Origin: Flexibacter flexilis DSM 6793
GTDB taxonomy: Bacteria > Bacteroidota > Bacteroidia > Cytophagales > Flexibacteraceae
NCBI RefSeq assembly: GCF_900112255.1
Contig: NZ_FOLE01000004.1
Location: 62,001-126,000 of the forward strand
Direction: 5' to 3'
Length of the DNA: 64,000 nucleotides
Part shown: piece after piece, positions 1 to 8,815 of the stretch
Layout: every line of letters begins with the position of its first letter
Numbering within the stretch: the stretch's first letter is position 1
Translations under genes and position numbers: made by a program
The notes under the pieces: model-generated
Databases searched by the model: none
Told to the model about the DNA's origin: nothing
Seen by the model: only the letters and a program-made list of their open reading frames with translations

Positions 1-407
1 AAATTGAGCAAAAGCGTTTCGGTATTGTCGGTGGCGTGATGTGCTGTTAGTACAAAAGAAAGTTCGTGCTGGCGGCGTGTTTGTTCAAACCACTGGTAGC
101 GCAGCGTGCGTGCCGCTTCCTGAACCGAAAGCCCTTGTTGTTGGGCAAAATCTTTGGTTTGAAATCTGATAACATGAAAAGGCACAGCCAAATGCTCGGC
201 CAGACCTTGTACAAAGCCGTGATCTTGCTCTGATTCGTTGTTTCTTAACTGAAAATTACAATGTGCTATTTGAAAAGAATAAGCGAGTTTGTGTAATAAA
301 TAACACAAAACAACCGAATCTAACCCTCCACTTACAGCCACCAATAAAGGCGTTTGCTCCTCAAACAATTTAGCAGATTTTATATAATCTGAAAACAATT
401 TCTCCAT
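1..407 (-). CDS. tilS: tRNA(Ile)-lysidine synthase, N-terminal part (runs off window)
   Basis: TilS makes lysidine at position 34 of tRNA-Ile(CAU), so that it reads AUA. I translated the minus strand from the ATG at 407. The PP-loop ATP-pyrophosphatase motif SGGLDS lies about 25 residues in, and a TAHHATDNTETLL stretch typical of TilS follows near residue 125. Only about 135 N-terminal residues are inside the window; the rest lies beyond base 1. A 60-aa ORF ends 13 bases upstream on the same strand, suggesting cotranscription. The identification is secure because both the PP-loop and the second conserved block are present and in frame. Confidence 0.93.
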   Translation of the reverse strand, partial: MEKLFSDYIKSAKLFEEQTPLLVAVSGGLDSVVLCYLLHKLAYSFQIAHCNFQLRNNESEQDHGFVQGLAEHLAVPFHVIRFQTKDFAQQQGLSVQEAARTLRYQWFEQTRRQHELSFVLTAHHATDNTETLLLN

Positions 408-420
408 ACACAAAATACTG

Positions 421-603
421 CTAATCATCTAAAAAAGGATATAATCTGCGAATTTTATTAATTATAAATTTCTTTTGCAATACAAAGCTTTCGGGGTGAA
501 TTTGTTCAAAAAGCTGTTTCCATTCCAGCCAACGGGCAGGCTCTTTTGTAAAAAAAGATTGACTATTTATCTTTTTTTGTGCCAAAAAATCTTCAAAATT
601 CAT
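421..603 (-). CDS. small conserved-looking protein upstream of tilS
   Basis: A 60-residue acidic/basic protein with no signal peptide or membrane segment, rich in aromatic and charged residues and ending in a KIRRLYPF-like block. I do not recognise a named domain. It is placed 13 bases before tilS on the same strand, which suggests translation from one mRNA. Small proteins of this look are found near tilS in other Bacteroidota as far as I recall, but I cannot check this here. It could be a chance ORF, although its composition (W, P, Q and balanced charges) looks coding. Confidence 0.6.
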   Translation of the reverse strand: MNFEDFLAQKKINSQSFFTKEPARWLEWKQLFEQIHPESFVLQKKFIINKIRRLYPFLDD

Positions 604-634
604 GTAATAAAAATAGTTATATTAAAAAAAAATG

Positions 635-642
635 TACCTTTG
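635..642 (+). promoter_or_regulatory. candidate Bacteroidota -7 element
   Basis: TACCTTTG matches the TAnnTTTG -7 consensus of Bacteroidota primary sigma factor promoters. It lies in the 225-base gap between the divergent 421-603 gene and the YfiR-like gene. No good -33 TTTG is seen at the expected distance. If real, it would give a leader of about 180 bases for the gene at 829. Confidence 0.35.
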
Positions 643-828
643 TAGTCGTTTTTTACTTGAATACAAATAACTCTATTATAAATATTTGATTTAAGCCATG
701 AAAAATTATAACTTAGTCAAATATAAATATTTATAAAAGCCCAATTCAAGTAATACCTATACAACACAAAAGTACGCCATCACAACAATTGCAATCAAAC
801 ATCTTCCTTTCTCTTTTCCGACTAAAAT

Positions 829-1332
829 ATGAAAAAACACCTACAAATTATCTTCACTATTATTTTATTTAGTTTCAATTCCTATGCTCAAAACTCCGAC
901 CACAAATTTCACAGTGTATTTATTATGAATTTTATTAAATACATTCAATGGCCAAATGTAAATTCAGATTTTGTCATTGGTGTATTGGGCAATGCTGACA
1001 TTGTGGAAGAGTTGGAGCGGTCTGTCGCCAACAAAAATGTTAGTGGTCAAAAGATTATAGTAAAAACATTCGATAAAGTTTCCGACATAGACAACTGCCA
1101 AGTATTGTACATTCCTCAGGGCAAAAGTAAGCTTCTCGCGGATGTAATCACCAAAGTTTCAGGAAAAAACACCTTGATTATTACGGAGAAATCTGGGCTG
1201 GCAGACAAAGGCAGCGGGATTAATTTTGTATTAAAAGATGGCCGTTGGAAATTTGAATTAAACAAAGATGCCACCGAAAAAGCAGGACTAAAAGTATCCA
1301 GCGATTTACTGCGATTGGCTATTTTAATTTAA
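829..1332 (+). CDS. YfiR-family (DUF4154) periplasmic protein
   Basis: A 167-residue protein with an N-terminal signal peptide (hydrophobic residues 5-18, cleavage after a YAQ motif). The first mature block, FIMNFIKYIQWP, is the hallmark start of the YfiR/DUF4154 family, and the spacing and length (about 170 aa) fit. YfiR in Pseudomonas is a periplasmic repressor of a membrane diguanylate cyclase. No cyclase gene lies next to this copy, so its partner is unknown. In Bacteroidota such proteins are often near sensor kinases, but here the next gene is a secreted subtilase with its own promoter-like element. A terminator follows directly, so the gene appears monocistronic. Confidence 0.85.
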   Translation: MKKHLQIIFTIILFSFNSYAQNSDHKFHSVFIMNFIKYIQWPNVNSDFVIGVLGNADIVEELERSVANKNVSGQKIIVKTFDKVSDIDNCQVLYIPQGKSKLLADVITKVSGKNTLIITEKSGLADKGSGINFVLKDGRWKFELNKDATEKAGLKVSSDLLRLAILI

Positions 1333-1348
1333 TTATAATCAGAATATT

Positions 1349-1394
1349 AAAGCATAAATGCATCATGTTAAAATTTGCGCATTTATGCTTTTTT
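1349..1394 (+). terminator. intrinsic terminator after YfiR-like gene
   Basis: A 12-bp inverted repeat (AAGCATAAATGC and its complement) separated by about 17 bases and followed by a run of six T. It lies 17 bases after the stop codon of the YfiR-like gene. Confidence 0.8.
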
Positions 1395-1462
1395 CTTTAC
1401 CGTTATTTAGCCTCCTGTCAAGCCAACTAATATTTTGAATTTTTATTTATAAGCAAACTTAT

Positions 1463-1470
1463 TAGCTTTG
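1463..1470 (+). promoter_or_regulatory. candidate -7 element for the subtilase gene
   Basis: TAGCTTTG matches TAnnTTTG, 42 bases before the subtilase start. A TTTTG lies about 25 bases upstream, somewhat farther than the usual 19-21 bases for a -33 element, so the match is partial. Confidence 0.4.
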
Positions 1471-1511
1471 TTAAAAAAATATTTAATATTTTACTTAGCT
1501 AATTAAGCCTT

Positions 1512-4400
1512 ATGAAAAATTACTATTCCTATGCATTGGCTCTTTTATTGGCTGGTGCAGTCTCTACCAATACGGTAGCAGGCAACGGCACGGGGGCAAG
1601 TGCTTATGCCAAACCCTCGAAACAATACACAATCCCTAAAGGCTCAGAATATTTACACGACCGTGTGGTGATTAGAGTCCACGACAGTTATAGAGCAGCT
1701 TGCGGCAAAAATAGTATCAATGTAGCTGCATTAGAACGAACCCTTAGCAATTTAGGCGGTGTTATTCGTAAAAAATTCCCTCATAATCAAGCCCCAGCAG
1801 CCAATGCTCGCAACCGCGAAGGCAAACGCTTGGTGGACTTGTCTTTGATTTATGAAGTTCGCTTTAGCAGCCCCATCAATGTGCAAAGTGCTATTGATGA
1901 TTTATTAGCAACAGGAACATTGGTAAATGCCGAACCTCACTTCATTTTTGCACCTTCTTATACGCCTAATGATGCCAATATTTCAAGTCAAAATGGATAC
2001 CTTAATGTCATTAAAGCCAAAGAGGCATGGGAATCGCAAAAAGGGGACTCAACGGTAACTATTGCCATCGTGGATTCGGGCGTTCGCTGGGACCACCCAG
2101 ATTTGATAGGCAATATTCAATATAATACAGCGGACCCCATTGACGGCATAGATAACGATAATGACGGCTATGTAGATAATTACAGAGGCTGGGATTTAGG
2201 TGGGTCTGATTACAACCTTGACACACTGGCAGAAGACAACAACCCTACCGTAACAGGCGACAACAACGGACACGGAACGCACGTAGCTGGTTTGGCGGCA
2301 GCACATACAGACAATGCCACAGGAATAGCTGGCACAGGATTCAAATGCAGAATTTTACCGATTAAATGCGCCGCCGATAACGATACACGCGGGCCAGGTG
2401 GCGTTGGCTATGTACTCACTGGCTATGAGGGTATTATTTATGCAGCAGACCATGGTGCACAAGTAATCAACTGCTCTTGGGGTGGCGCAGGCACAGCAGA
2501 TGGAATTATCCAACAAGTTATTGATTATGCCATTATAAATAAAGGCTCTGTGGTAGTGGCCGCAGCAGGAAACAACAATGTGCAAACAGACTTTGTTCCT
2601 GCCTATGCCGACGGGGTTATTTCGGTAGCAGCCACCCAAAACAACGACAGAAAAGCTAGTTTCTCAAACTATAGCTACAAAGTATCCGTAAGTGCTCCTG
2701 GCAATAATATTTATAGCACGCTGTGGAATAATAGCTATGGCACCATGAGCGGAACGTCTATGGCCTCTCCTATCACGGCTGGTGCAGTAGGTGTCATTTG
2801 CGCAAAATACCCTAACTATACCCCTGCTCAAGTAAAAGCCTTGCTTCGCTCTACGTGTGATGATATTTACAGCGTAACAGGCAACGCCACTTATAGGGAC
2901 AAATTGGGCAAAGGCCGCATCAATATGTACAGAGCTGTAACAGAATCAAATCCTGCGCTTAAGTATGTTACATTGGGTATTGCAGACGAAGACAACAACA
3001 TCACTGCTGGAGACACTGTCAAATTAGGAGGTTCATTTATAAACTTACTGAACCCCTCTACTAACATGACCGTAACTCTTTCTACGACAAGTACGGCTTA
3101 CGTTACTGTATTAAACCCAACCATTACACTTGGGGCAATGGCTACCAACGAAACGAAAGCACTCTCTAACAATGGATTTGATGTTGTAATTAACCCATCA
3201 ACGCCACTGAATACAACCCTTAATTTCAAACTAACCTACGCGGACGGTACTTATACTGATTTTGAATATTTTGCAGCTGTTGTAAATCAAGATTATGTCA
3301 ATATTGGTGTAAACAACATTACTACAACCGCTGGTAGCTGGGGGCATTTGGGCTTTATGGATTCGGATGCCTCTATTGGCATGGGCTTTCAGTACAAAAA
3401 AACCAATATGATTTATGAAATGAGTCTTATTGCGGGTGTTGCTACGGACAGCATCTCCAACTGCGCACGTGGAGCAGTAGCCTCTGGTGCGTGGGACGAA
3501 GATTTCAGTAATATTAGCCGCGCAACAGCTACCATACCAAGCACTGTTTCGGCCTACGACGTAGTAGCCAAGTTTAACGATGATGGTACATCAGCAACAG
3601 CACCATTAAATATCGAAATCACCCAAAACACTCATGCTTGGACTACGATAGCCGACAGCAACTATGTAATGGTCGTGTACGATATAAAGAATAATTCTAA
3701 TAATAATTACTACAACTTCTATTTGGGATTGTACGCGGACTTTGATGTATCAGATGGCGGCACACTCGACAAAGCAAAATGGTCTGCGGCCAAGCGAATG
3801 GGATATGTGCAAAATACTGAAACGAATGGTCTATTTGCAGGGATCGTATCGCTCAATACCAATGCTTTACCACATCACTATGCATTCAAGAACGATGGCA
3901 CTGATGGTGGACTAGGCGTGTATAATGGCTTTACCGATAGCGAAAAATTCCAAACAATATCTGGCGCAGTTTCTAAAGATACCGCTGGTGTAGCAGACAT
4001 ATCACAAACCGTAGGTTCTGGACCTTACACTTTGGCTGCTGGACAAACCATTCAAGTGGCATTTGCATTGGTAGGTGGCGAAAACTTGCCAATGATTGAA
4101 AGTGCTGCTGATGCTGCTATCACTAAATATAATTCGTTGGTTGCTACACGCAAACCAACAGCCAACACAATTGCAGTGAACGTATGGCCAAATCCCGCAC
4201 AAAATGTACTTAATATTCAAGTACCTGCCGCTGGAGCTACTACCGTTCAACTATACGACGGATTAGGCCGTCAGGTGTACAACAACAACACCGACAATAC
4301 GAGCATACGCTTGAATTTAGAGAAATATGCGCACGGCGTTTATACACTAAAAGTGCAAAATAAAGATGGCATTTCTGTACAGAAAGTAGCTATTAAATAG
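1512..4400 (+). CDS. T9SS-exported subtilisin-like serine protease (peptidase S8)
   Basis: A 962-residue secreted protease. Residues 1-23 form a signal peptide; a prodomain-like region follows to about 160. The S8 catalytic triad is visible: Asp188 in VDSGV, His254 in GHGTHVAG and Ser416 in GTSMASP. A calcium-loop-like DNDNDGYVD stretch lies between Asp188 and His254. Residues 490-880 are Thr/Asn-rich beta-type domains. The last ~80 residues (VWPNPAQN, then a GVYTLKV strand, ending KVAIK) form a type A T9SS C-terminal sorting domain, so the enzyme should cross the outer membrane through T9SS and be released or anchored at the surface. The gene stands alone between terminators. The substrate is unknown. 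Confidence 0.93.
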   Translation: MKNYYSYALALLLAGAVSTNTVAGNGTGASAYAKPSKQYTIPKGSEYLHDRVVIRVHDSYRAACGKNSINVAALERTLSNLGGVIRKKFPHNQAPAANARNREGKRLVDLSLIYEVRFSSPINVQSAIDDLLATGTLVNAEPHFIFAPSYTPNDANISSQNGYLNVIKAKEAWESQKGDSTVTIAIVDSGVRWDHPDLIGNIQYNTADPIDGIDNDNDGYVDNYRGWDLGGSDYNLDTLAEDNNPTVTGDNNGHGTHVAGLAAAHTDNATGIAGTGFKCRILPIKCAADNDTRGPGGVGYVLTGYEGIIYAADHGAQVINCSWGGAGTADGIIQQVIDYAIINKGSVVVAAAGNNNVQTDFVPAYADGVISVAATQNNDRKASFSNYSYKVSVSAPGNNIYSTLWNNSYGTMSGTSMASPITAGAVGVICAKYPNYTPAQVKALLRSTCDDIYSVTGNATYRDKLGKGRINMYRAVTESNPALKYVTLGIADEDNNITAGDTVKLGGSFINLLNPSTNMTVTLSTTSTAYVTVLNPTITLGAMATNETKALSNNGFDVVINPSTPLNTTLNFKLTYADGTYTDFEYFAAVVNQDYVNIGVNNITTTAGSWGHLGFMDSDASIGMGFQYKKTNMIYEMSLIAGVATDSISNCARGAVASGAWDEDFSNISRATATIPSTVSAYDVVAKFNDDGTSATAPLNIEITQNTHAWTTIADSNYVMVVYDIKNNSNNNYYNFYLGLYADFDVSDGGTLDKAKWSAAKRMGYVQNTETNGLFAGIVSLNTNALPHHYAFKNDGTDGGLGVYNGFTDSEKFQTISGAVSKDTAGVADISQTVGSGPYTLAAGQTIQVAFALVGGENLPMIESAADAAITKYNSLVATRKPTANTIAVNVWPNPAQNVLNIQVPAAGATTVQLYDGLGRQVYNNNTDNTSIRLNLEKYAHGVYTLKVQNKDGISVQKVAIK

Positions 4401-4419
4401 CTTGGTTAGCAACCATTTC

Positions 4420-4453
4420 AAAAAGGGACGTTGATTTTTCAATGTCCCTTTTT
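4420..4453. terminator. bidirectional terminator between convergent genes
   Basis: AAAAAGGGAC and GTCCCTTTTT form a hairpin with T runs on both strands, between the subtilase (plus) and the lipoprotein gene (minus). Confidence 0.8.
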
Positions 4454-4455
4454 GA

Positions 4456-4974
4456 TTAAAAATCGCTTTTGTCGTACCAATCCACGATTTGCCAATCGTT
4501 CGAAAACTTATTTCGTACTAATGTAAGTTTGGCACTGCCCGTTCCCCTATAAATATTTTGATCGTCTTGCACTATGGTTAGGTTAAAATATCGCTCCACA
4601 CTAGCCAAGGTATCCGAATACAATGTATCAGCAATAACATAGTTCGTCCATTGCAAAGTCGTGCTTTTTACAGACCGAAACATATTAGAAGTAGAACGCA
4701 TTTCGCTGGCCCTGTCCCAGTATTCATCGTTATTATTAGCAAAATTTTTATACGTAAATTTAAAATTTTGGCCAATAATCTGTCCATACATAAGCGTATC
4801 GCGCAACTCGTAAGAGTTCCTAAACCACTCAAACATTCCTTTCACAGTTTGTCTATTGCCCAACAAAGCCGCACGATCAATAACGGCATCGTCCAGACTT
4901 GGGGCAAACGGATTACAAGACTGCCCTAACATCAGCCCAAGCAAACCCACCCAAATTGTCCATTTTTTGTCCAT
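4456..4974 (-). CDS. putative lipoprotein with NTF2-like fold features
   Basis: From the ATG at 4974 this is a 172-residue protein starting with a short basic segment, a hydrophobic stretch and LGQSC. Cys20 would be lipidated, although the lipobox is atypical at -3. A longer reading from 5016 adds 14 residues that would put charged residues ahead of the signal, so I prefer 4974. The mature part has a one-domain alpha+beta look, and the ending WQIVDWYD resembles the last strand of NTF2/SnoaL-like domains; this is inference. I recognise no catalytic motif. It faces the tsf gene divergently and ends at a shared terminator. Confidence 0.7.
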   Translation of the reverse strand: MDKKWTIWVGLLGLMLGQSCNPFAPSLDDAVIDRAALLGNRQTVKGMFEWFRNSYELRDTLMYGQIIGQNFKFTYKNFANNNDEYWDRASEMRSTSNMFRSVKSTTLQWTNYVIADTLYSDTLASVERYFNLTIVQDDQNIYRGTGSAKLTLVRNKFSNDWQIVDWYDKSDF

Positions 4975-5174
4975 TGTCCAGAAATCTAATGTCCGAAAGT
5001 ACCGTTTTTTGACCAAAACTCCACCTTCGCATACTTAAATAAAGGCTATGTAATAAAAAAAAATACTATTTGATTGATTTTAAGAATATAAATTAAGAGA
5101 TTTGCGGCCTTATTAACCAAATTGCATTTCAGTTAATATTTCAACTATAAATTTTCAATAAATCCAATAAAGCA

Positions 5175-6008
5175 ATGGCTATTACAGCACAAGACGTAAA
5201 CAAACTACGCCAAATGACAGGCATGGGTATGATGGATTGCAAACAAGCCCTCACTGAAGCAGATGGCGATTTTGACAAAGCTGTTGAAATTCTTCGCAAA
5301 AAAGGCGAGAAAATCTCCCTCAAACGTGCCGACAACGAAACAAAAGAAGGTACTGTATTTATTCATACCAACGCTGACGCTACCGAAGGTATTGTTTTTG
5401 CGTTGAACTGCGAAACTGAACCAGTTTCTAAAACTGCTGAATTTCTTGGCTTAGGTCAACAAATTATGGCAGTAGCTACAGAGAAAAAACCTGCTACTGC
5501 TGAAGAGCTTGTTGCACTTTCTTTGGGCGAAAAAACTATCCAAGAAACTATCACTGAATTTGTAGGTAAAATCGGTGAAAAAATCGTGGTAACTGGTTAC
5601 AATGTAGTAGCTGGCGAAAAAGTAGTTCCTTACCTTCACAATGGTGCCAAATTGGGCGTTTTGGTGGTAATGAAAAACGTAAATGGTGCTGACGTTACAG
5701 AAATCGGTCGCGATGTGGCTATGCAAATCGCTGCAATGCGCCCAGTGGCTGTGGACAAAGACGGTGTTGATCAATCAATCGTTGAAAAAGAAATCGAAAT
5801 CGGTAAAGAACAAGCGCGTAACGAAGGTAAGCCAGAAGCTATGCTTGAGAAAATCGCTTTGGGCAAACTTAACCGTTTCTACAAAGATAACACGTTGCTT
5901 AACCAAGACTTCGTGAAAGATTCTAGCCAAACAGTTGCGCAAATGCTTGATAGCGTAAGCAAAGGTCTTACAGTTCAAGAATTTAAGCGTATCAGCGTAG
6001 GTGCTTAG
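5175..6008 (+). CDS. tsf: translation elongation factor Ts
   Basis: EF-Ts (277 aa) exchanges GDP for GTP on EF-Tu. The N-terminal UBA-like domain carries LRQMTGMGMMDCKQAL, the classical EF-Ts signature, and the second conserved block (LNCETEPVSKT) follows near residue 78. Length is normal for the two-subdomain core. The start is fixed by the MAITAQDV beginning. In most bacteria tsf follows rpsB; here the upstream neighbour is a divergent lipoprotein gene, so tsf must have its own promoter. GAGATTTG at 5097-5104 with TTTG at 5069-5072 is a weak candidate. A strong terminator follows. Confidence 0.97.
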   Translation: MAITAQDVNKLRQMTGMGMMDCKQALTEADGDFDKAVEILRKKGEKISLKRADNETKEGTVFIHTNADATEGIVFALNCETEPVSKTAEFLGLGQQIMAVATEKKPATAEELVALSLGEKTIQETITEFVGKIGEKIVVTGYNVVAGEKVVPYLHNGAKLGVLVVMKNVNGADVTEIGRDVAMQIAAMRPVAVDKDGVDQSIVEKEIEIGKEQARNEGKPEAMLEKIALGKLNRFYKDNTLLNQDFVKDSSQTVAQMLDSVSKGLTVQEFKRISVGA

Positions 6009-6025
6009 TCTGCATTTATAAATAG

Positions 6026-6054
6026 AAGCCCCGATATTGTCGGGGCTTTTTTTT
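6026..6054 (+). terminator. intrinsic terminator after tsf
   Basis: AGCCCCGA / TCGGGGCT, an 8-bp GC-rich stem with a 5-base loop and eight T residues, 18 bases after the tsf stop. Confidence 0.95.
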
Positions 6055-6099
6055 GAGCCAAACTATCTTTTCCAATACATTTAACTCCCCCAAAACAAC

Positions 6100-6759
6100 A
6101 TGCAATTCTTCATTGATACCGCCAATTTGGCGCAAATCCGCGAAGCCTACGAAATGGGCATTCTTGATGGTGTAACGACCAACCCTTCTCTAATGGCCAA
6201 AGAAGGCATCAAAGGCAAAGACAACATTTTCGCACATTACAAAGCAATTTGCGACATCGTGGACGACAAAGTGAGTGCTGAAGTAATTGCCACTGATTTT
6301 GAAGGCATGGTTCGCGAAGGAGAAGAACTTTACGAAATTGACCCTAAAAAAATCGTTATCAAAATCCCGATGACTCGCGACGGCGTGAAGGCCATCAAAT
6401 ACTTTAGCGACCGCGATATGCGCACGAACTGTACTTTGGTGTTCTCGGCTGGCCAAGCTCTTTTGGCTGCAAAAGCTGGCGCAACTTACGTTTCTCCGTT
6501 CATTGGTCGCCTCGACGACGTGGGAACTGACGGCTTGAATCTTATCGAGCAAATCGTTCAAATCTATGACAATTACGGCTATACTACGGAGGTTTTGGCT
6601 GCTTCCGTTCGCCACACTATGCACCTTATCAAGTGTGCAGAAATCGGCGCAGACGTGGTTACTTGTCCGCTCAACGTGATTACAAGCCTTTTGAATCACC
6701 CACTAACCGACAACGGTTTGGCGACGTTCCTTGCCGATCACAAAAAACTAAACGGCTAA
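6100..6759 (+). CDS. fsa: transaldolase / fructose-6-phosphate aldolase family protein
   Basis: A 219-residue small-type transaldolase (TalC/FSA class). The N-terminal MQFFIDTANLAQI block and VTTNPSLMAKEG are typical. Lys88 in IKIPMT is the expected Schiff-base lysine. The C-terminal region has the conserved ADVVTCP stretch. Enzymes of this size either transfer dihydroxyacetone units in the pentose phosphate pathway or cleave fructose 6-phosphate; sequence alone does not separate these, though transaldolase is the more usual role in Bacteroidota. It lies after the tsf terminator and ends at a bidirectional terminator, so it is probably transcribed alone. Confidence 0.93.
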   Translation: MQFFIDTANLAQIREAYEMGILDGVTTNPSLMAKEGIKGKDNIFAHYKAICDIVDDKVSAEVIATDFEGMVREGEELYEIDPKKIVIKIPMTRDGVKAIKYFSDRDMRTNCTLVFSAGQALLAAKAGATYVSPFIGRLDDVGTDGLNLIEQIVQIYDNYGYTTEVLAASVRHTMHLIKCAEIGADVVTCPLNVITSLLNHPLTDNGLATFLADHKKLNG

Positions 6760-6782
6760 TTATTAGCTTATTATGCAACAAA

Positions 6783-6808
6783 AAAGCTCTCGTAATTGAG
6801 AGCTTTTT
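6783..6808. terminator. bidirectional terminator
   Basis: AGCTCTC / GAGAGCT stem with A run before and T run after, so it can serve both the plus-strand transaldolase and the minus-strand gene ending at 6827. Confidence 0.9.
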
Positions 6809-6826
6809 TGTTTTTGTCTAAAAAAA

Positions 6827-7888
6827 TTATTCGGTAACCGACGGCTCAGAACGCTTCGCGATAATGGGTTTGCGATACGTACGCCACTCATAGCGCGGCT
6901 TTACTTTGATGGCCACGATACGCAACGTAGCCTTCACGCCTTCCACAAAATTATCGTTATAAAATCCAAAAGCCATTTGCCCTTTGTTCGGTACTTCGTC
7001 GGGCATGAGTCGGGCATAATCCGTTACCACGCGCAGCCCTTTTTTGAAGGACTTGAAAGGCTTATCTTCCATAAAGGCTTGGGTCTGGTCTTTGGGCAAA
7101 ATGTAATAGTCCACGTCCTCACCCACAGACACCGACGGCAACACGCTAACCGTACCCAACGCAAAGGCTGTCAGGGGGTTAGAGGAAGCTAACAACGTAG
7201 CCGCACCTTTGCCAAGTTGGGACGTAAGTTTATCAAACTGCACATTAGTTTCCTCCGAAACGCTCAAATGATACGCCCAAAAAGCCGTTTCCGCAGGCAA
7301 TTTAAATTCTACATTTGTGCGCGAAGTTTGGCGCAAATTCACCATCGAGCTGACCATAAAAGTACGGTTCATCACTTCTTCTGCGGTAGTGTCATTTTTT
7401 ACAAAAACTTTCTTTTTTTCGTACAGAAACGTGGTATCCGTCATTACTTTGAGCGGCACACGTACATCAAACTTAACGCTTTCTTCGTAAGCTGGTCGGC
7501 GCGAAATTTGCAACTTTCCCGCAATATCTGCCTTGGACGCATTGGCCAACGTAATGGCATAAATACCTTTATGTTCGATGGCTAATGTTTCTTTAAAATC
7601 CTTTAAATCAGCTTTTTGTAAAAGACTCTCCCCTTTCCAAACCTTCACTTCCACCAAGCCCAAGGCCTCCCCTTTTTGGTGCGTGTAGTTCAAATAAAGG
7701 CTGTCGTCTTCGGCCAAACGATAATAAAAAACGCGCTGTTCGCCTGCTTTGATGGCACAGTCCACTGTTGCCATTTTCACTATGTCCCACAACGACTCTT
7801 CCGCCGATGTAGAATCGGTTTGCGCCACTGCCGCAGGCACAAGGCACGAAAGTAGCCACGCCACTAAAAACCATTTTCGTAAGTTCAT
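6827..7888 (-). CDS. secreted protein of unknown function
   Basis: A 353-residue protein with a signal peptide (hydrophobic residues 6-21, cleavage after VAQ). The mature part is mixed beta with Lys/Asp-rich strands and no cysteine cluster or catalytic motif that I recognise. Its start is 3 bases after the stop of the GT2 glycosyltransferase, which itself overlaps ftsE, so it is the last gene of a three-gene minus-strand operon. The location suggests an envelope role. I do not assign a function. Confidence 0.75.
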   Translation of the reverse strand: MNLRKWFLVAWLLSCLVPAAVAQTDSTSAEESLWDIVKMATVDCAIKAGEQRVFYYRLAEDDSLYLNYTHQKGEALGLVEVKVWKGESLLQKADLKDFKETLAIEHKGIYAITLANASKADIAGKLQISRRPAYEESVKFDVRVPLKVMTDTTFLYEKKKVFVKNDTTAEEVMNRTFMVSSMVNLRQTSRTNVEFKLPAETAFWAYHLSVSEETNVQFDKLTSQLGKGAATLLASSNPLTAFALGTVSVLPSVSVGEDVDYYILPKDQTQAFMEDKPFKSFKKGLRVVTDYARLMPDEVPNKGQMAFGFYNDNFVEGVKATLRIVAIKVKPRYEWRTYRKPIIAKRSEPSVTE

Positions 7889-7891
7889 ATC

Positions 7892-8815
7892 CTAAGTTTT
7901 GGCGGCCTGGCAAAGCGTGTGCAGTTTGAGCAAATCCAACAGACGCACGGAAGGCGCAGCCGACAATAAATTTTTGACAATAAAAGGTTCTGATATTTTG
8001 TAAAACGCTGCAAATAAGGCCACTAAATGCCATTTTTGCAAGAATAAAAACGCCTGAAAAAGGCGCGTTTGGCCACCCAAACCGTATTGCGTATAAATGC
8101 GATACAGATTGCGGGTAGCCGTTTTTGTTTTTTGTATAAAAATCTGATTTTCCTCCAGTCCCACATGATATACGGGATTGTCCAGATGCCGAATCGCGAC
8201 GGCATTTTGTGCCAACAAAAACCCAAAAAGCGTGTCTTCGTGGCCGTAAGTGGTCAGGGTTTCGTCCAACGGAAATTGGGCGTAAGTCTGCGCCGAAATG
8301 AGCATATTATTCAGCGTCAACCGCTCGTAAGGCTGTGCGGTGCGCTGTGCCGCCGTAGTTTGTTCGCGCGCTCGGCCATAATACCAACGCAACGAAACGG
8401 CTTGCGAAGGCAATGTTTTTTCGTAAACTGTGCCGCCCACATAAACTTGCGCTGCACCCGAAACCATCGCATCTGCGTAACGAGCAATATAATTTTGGTC
8501 GGGCAAAAGCGAATCGCAATCCATGAACAAAAGCCATTGATAAGCCGCCTCTTTTGCAAGCAAATTTCGGATACGCGAACGCCCTACATTTTCGGGCAAT
8601 TCTTTGTAAATCAAATTTTTATACGAAATAATATTTTGATTTTTTTGCTTGAAAAAAGCCGTTGAAGCATCATCATAACAGCGAATTTCCCAAGCCACTG
8701 CAAGCTGGCTAAGTTGTGTTACGAGTTGCTGAATCAGTGGCTCAATGGCATAACAATACACAGGAACAAGTACGGAAATTCCTTGCGCTTTAGGGCTTTG
8801 TTGCACTTTTACCAA
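7892..8815 (-). CDS. family 2 glycosyltransferase (GT-A fold)
   Basis: A 307-residue cytosolic or membrane-associated glycosyltransferase. The N-terminus reads ISVLVPVY, the usual first strand of GT2 enzymes, followed by YDDAS for the nucleotide-binding Asp and MDCDSLLP as the DxD metal-binding motif near residue 98. GHEDTLFGFLL near residue 190 resembles the conserved ED-containing acceptor region of this family. The start overlaps the end of ftsE by 7 bases, indicating translational coupling. The sugar and acceptor are unknown; an envelope polysaccharide or protein glycan is likely. Confidence 0.88.
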   Translation of the reverse strand: MVKVQQSPKAQGISVLVPVYCYAIEPLIQQLVTQLSQLAVAWEIRCYDDASTAFFKQKNQNIISYKNLIYKELPENVGRSRIRNLLAKEAAYQWLLFMDCDSLLPDQNYIARYADAMVSGAAQVYVGGTVYEKTLPSQAVSLRWYYGRAREQTTAAQRTAQPYERLTLNNMLISAQTYAQFPLDETLTTYGHEDTLFGFLLAQNAVAIRHLDNPVYHVGLEENQIFIQKTKTATRNLYRIYTQYGLGGQTRLFQAFLFLQKWHLVALFAAFYKISEPFIVKNLLSAAPSVRLLDLLKLHTLCQAAKT

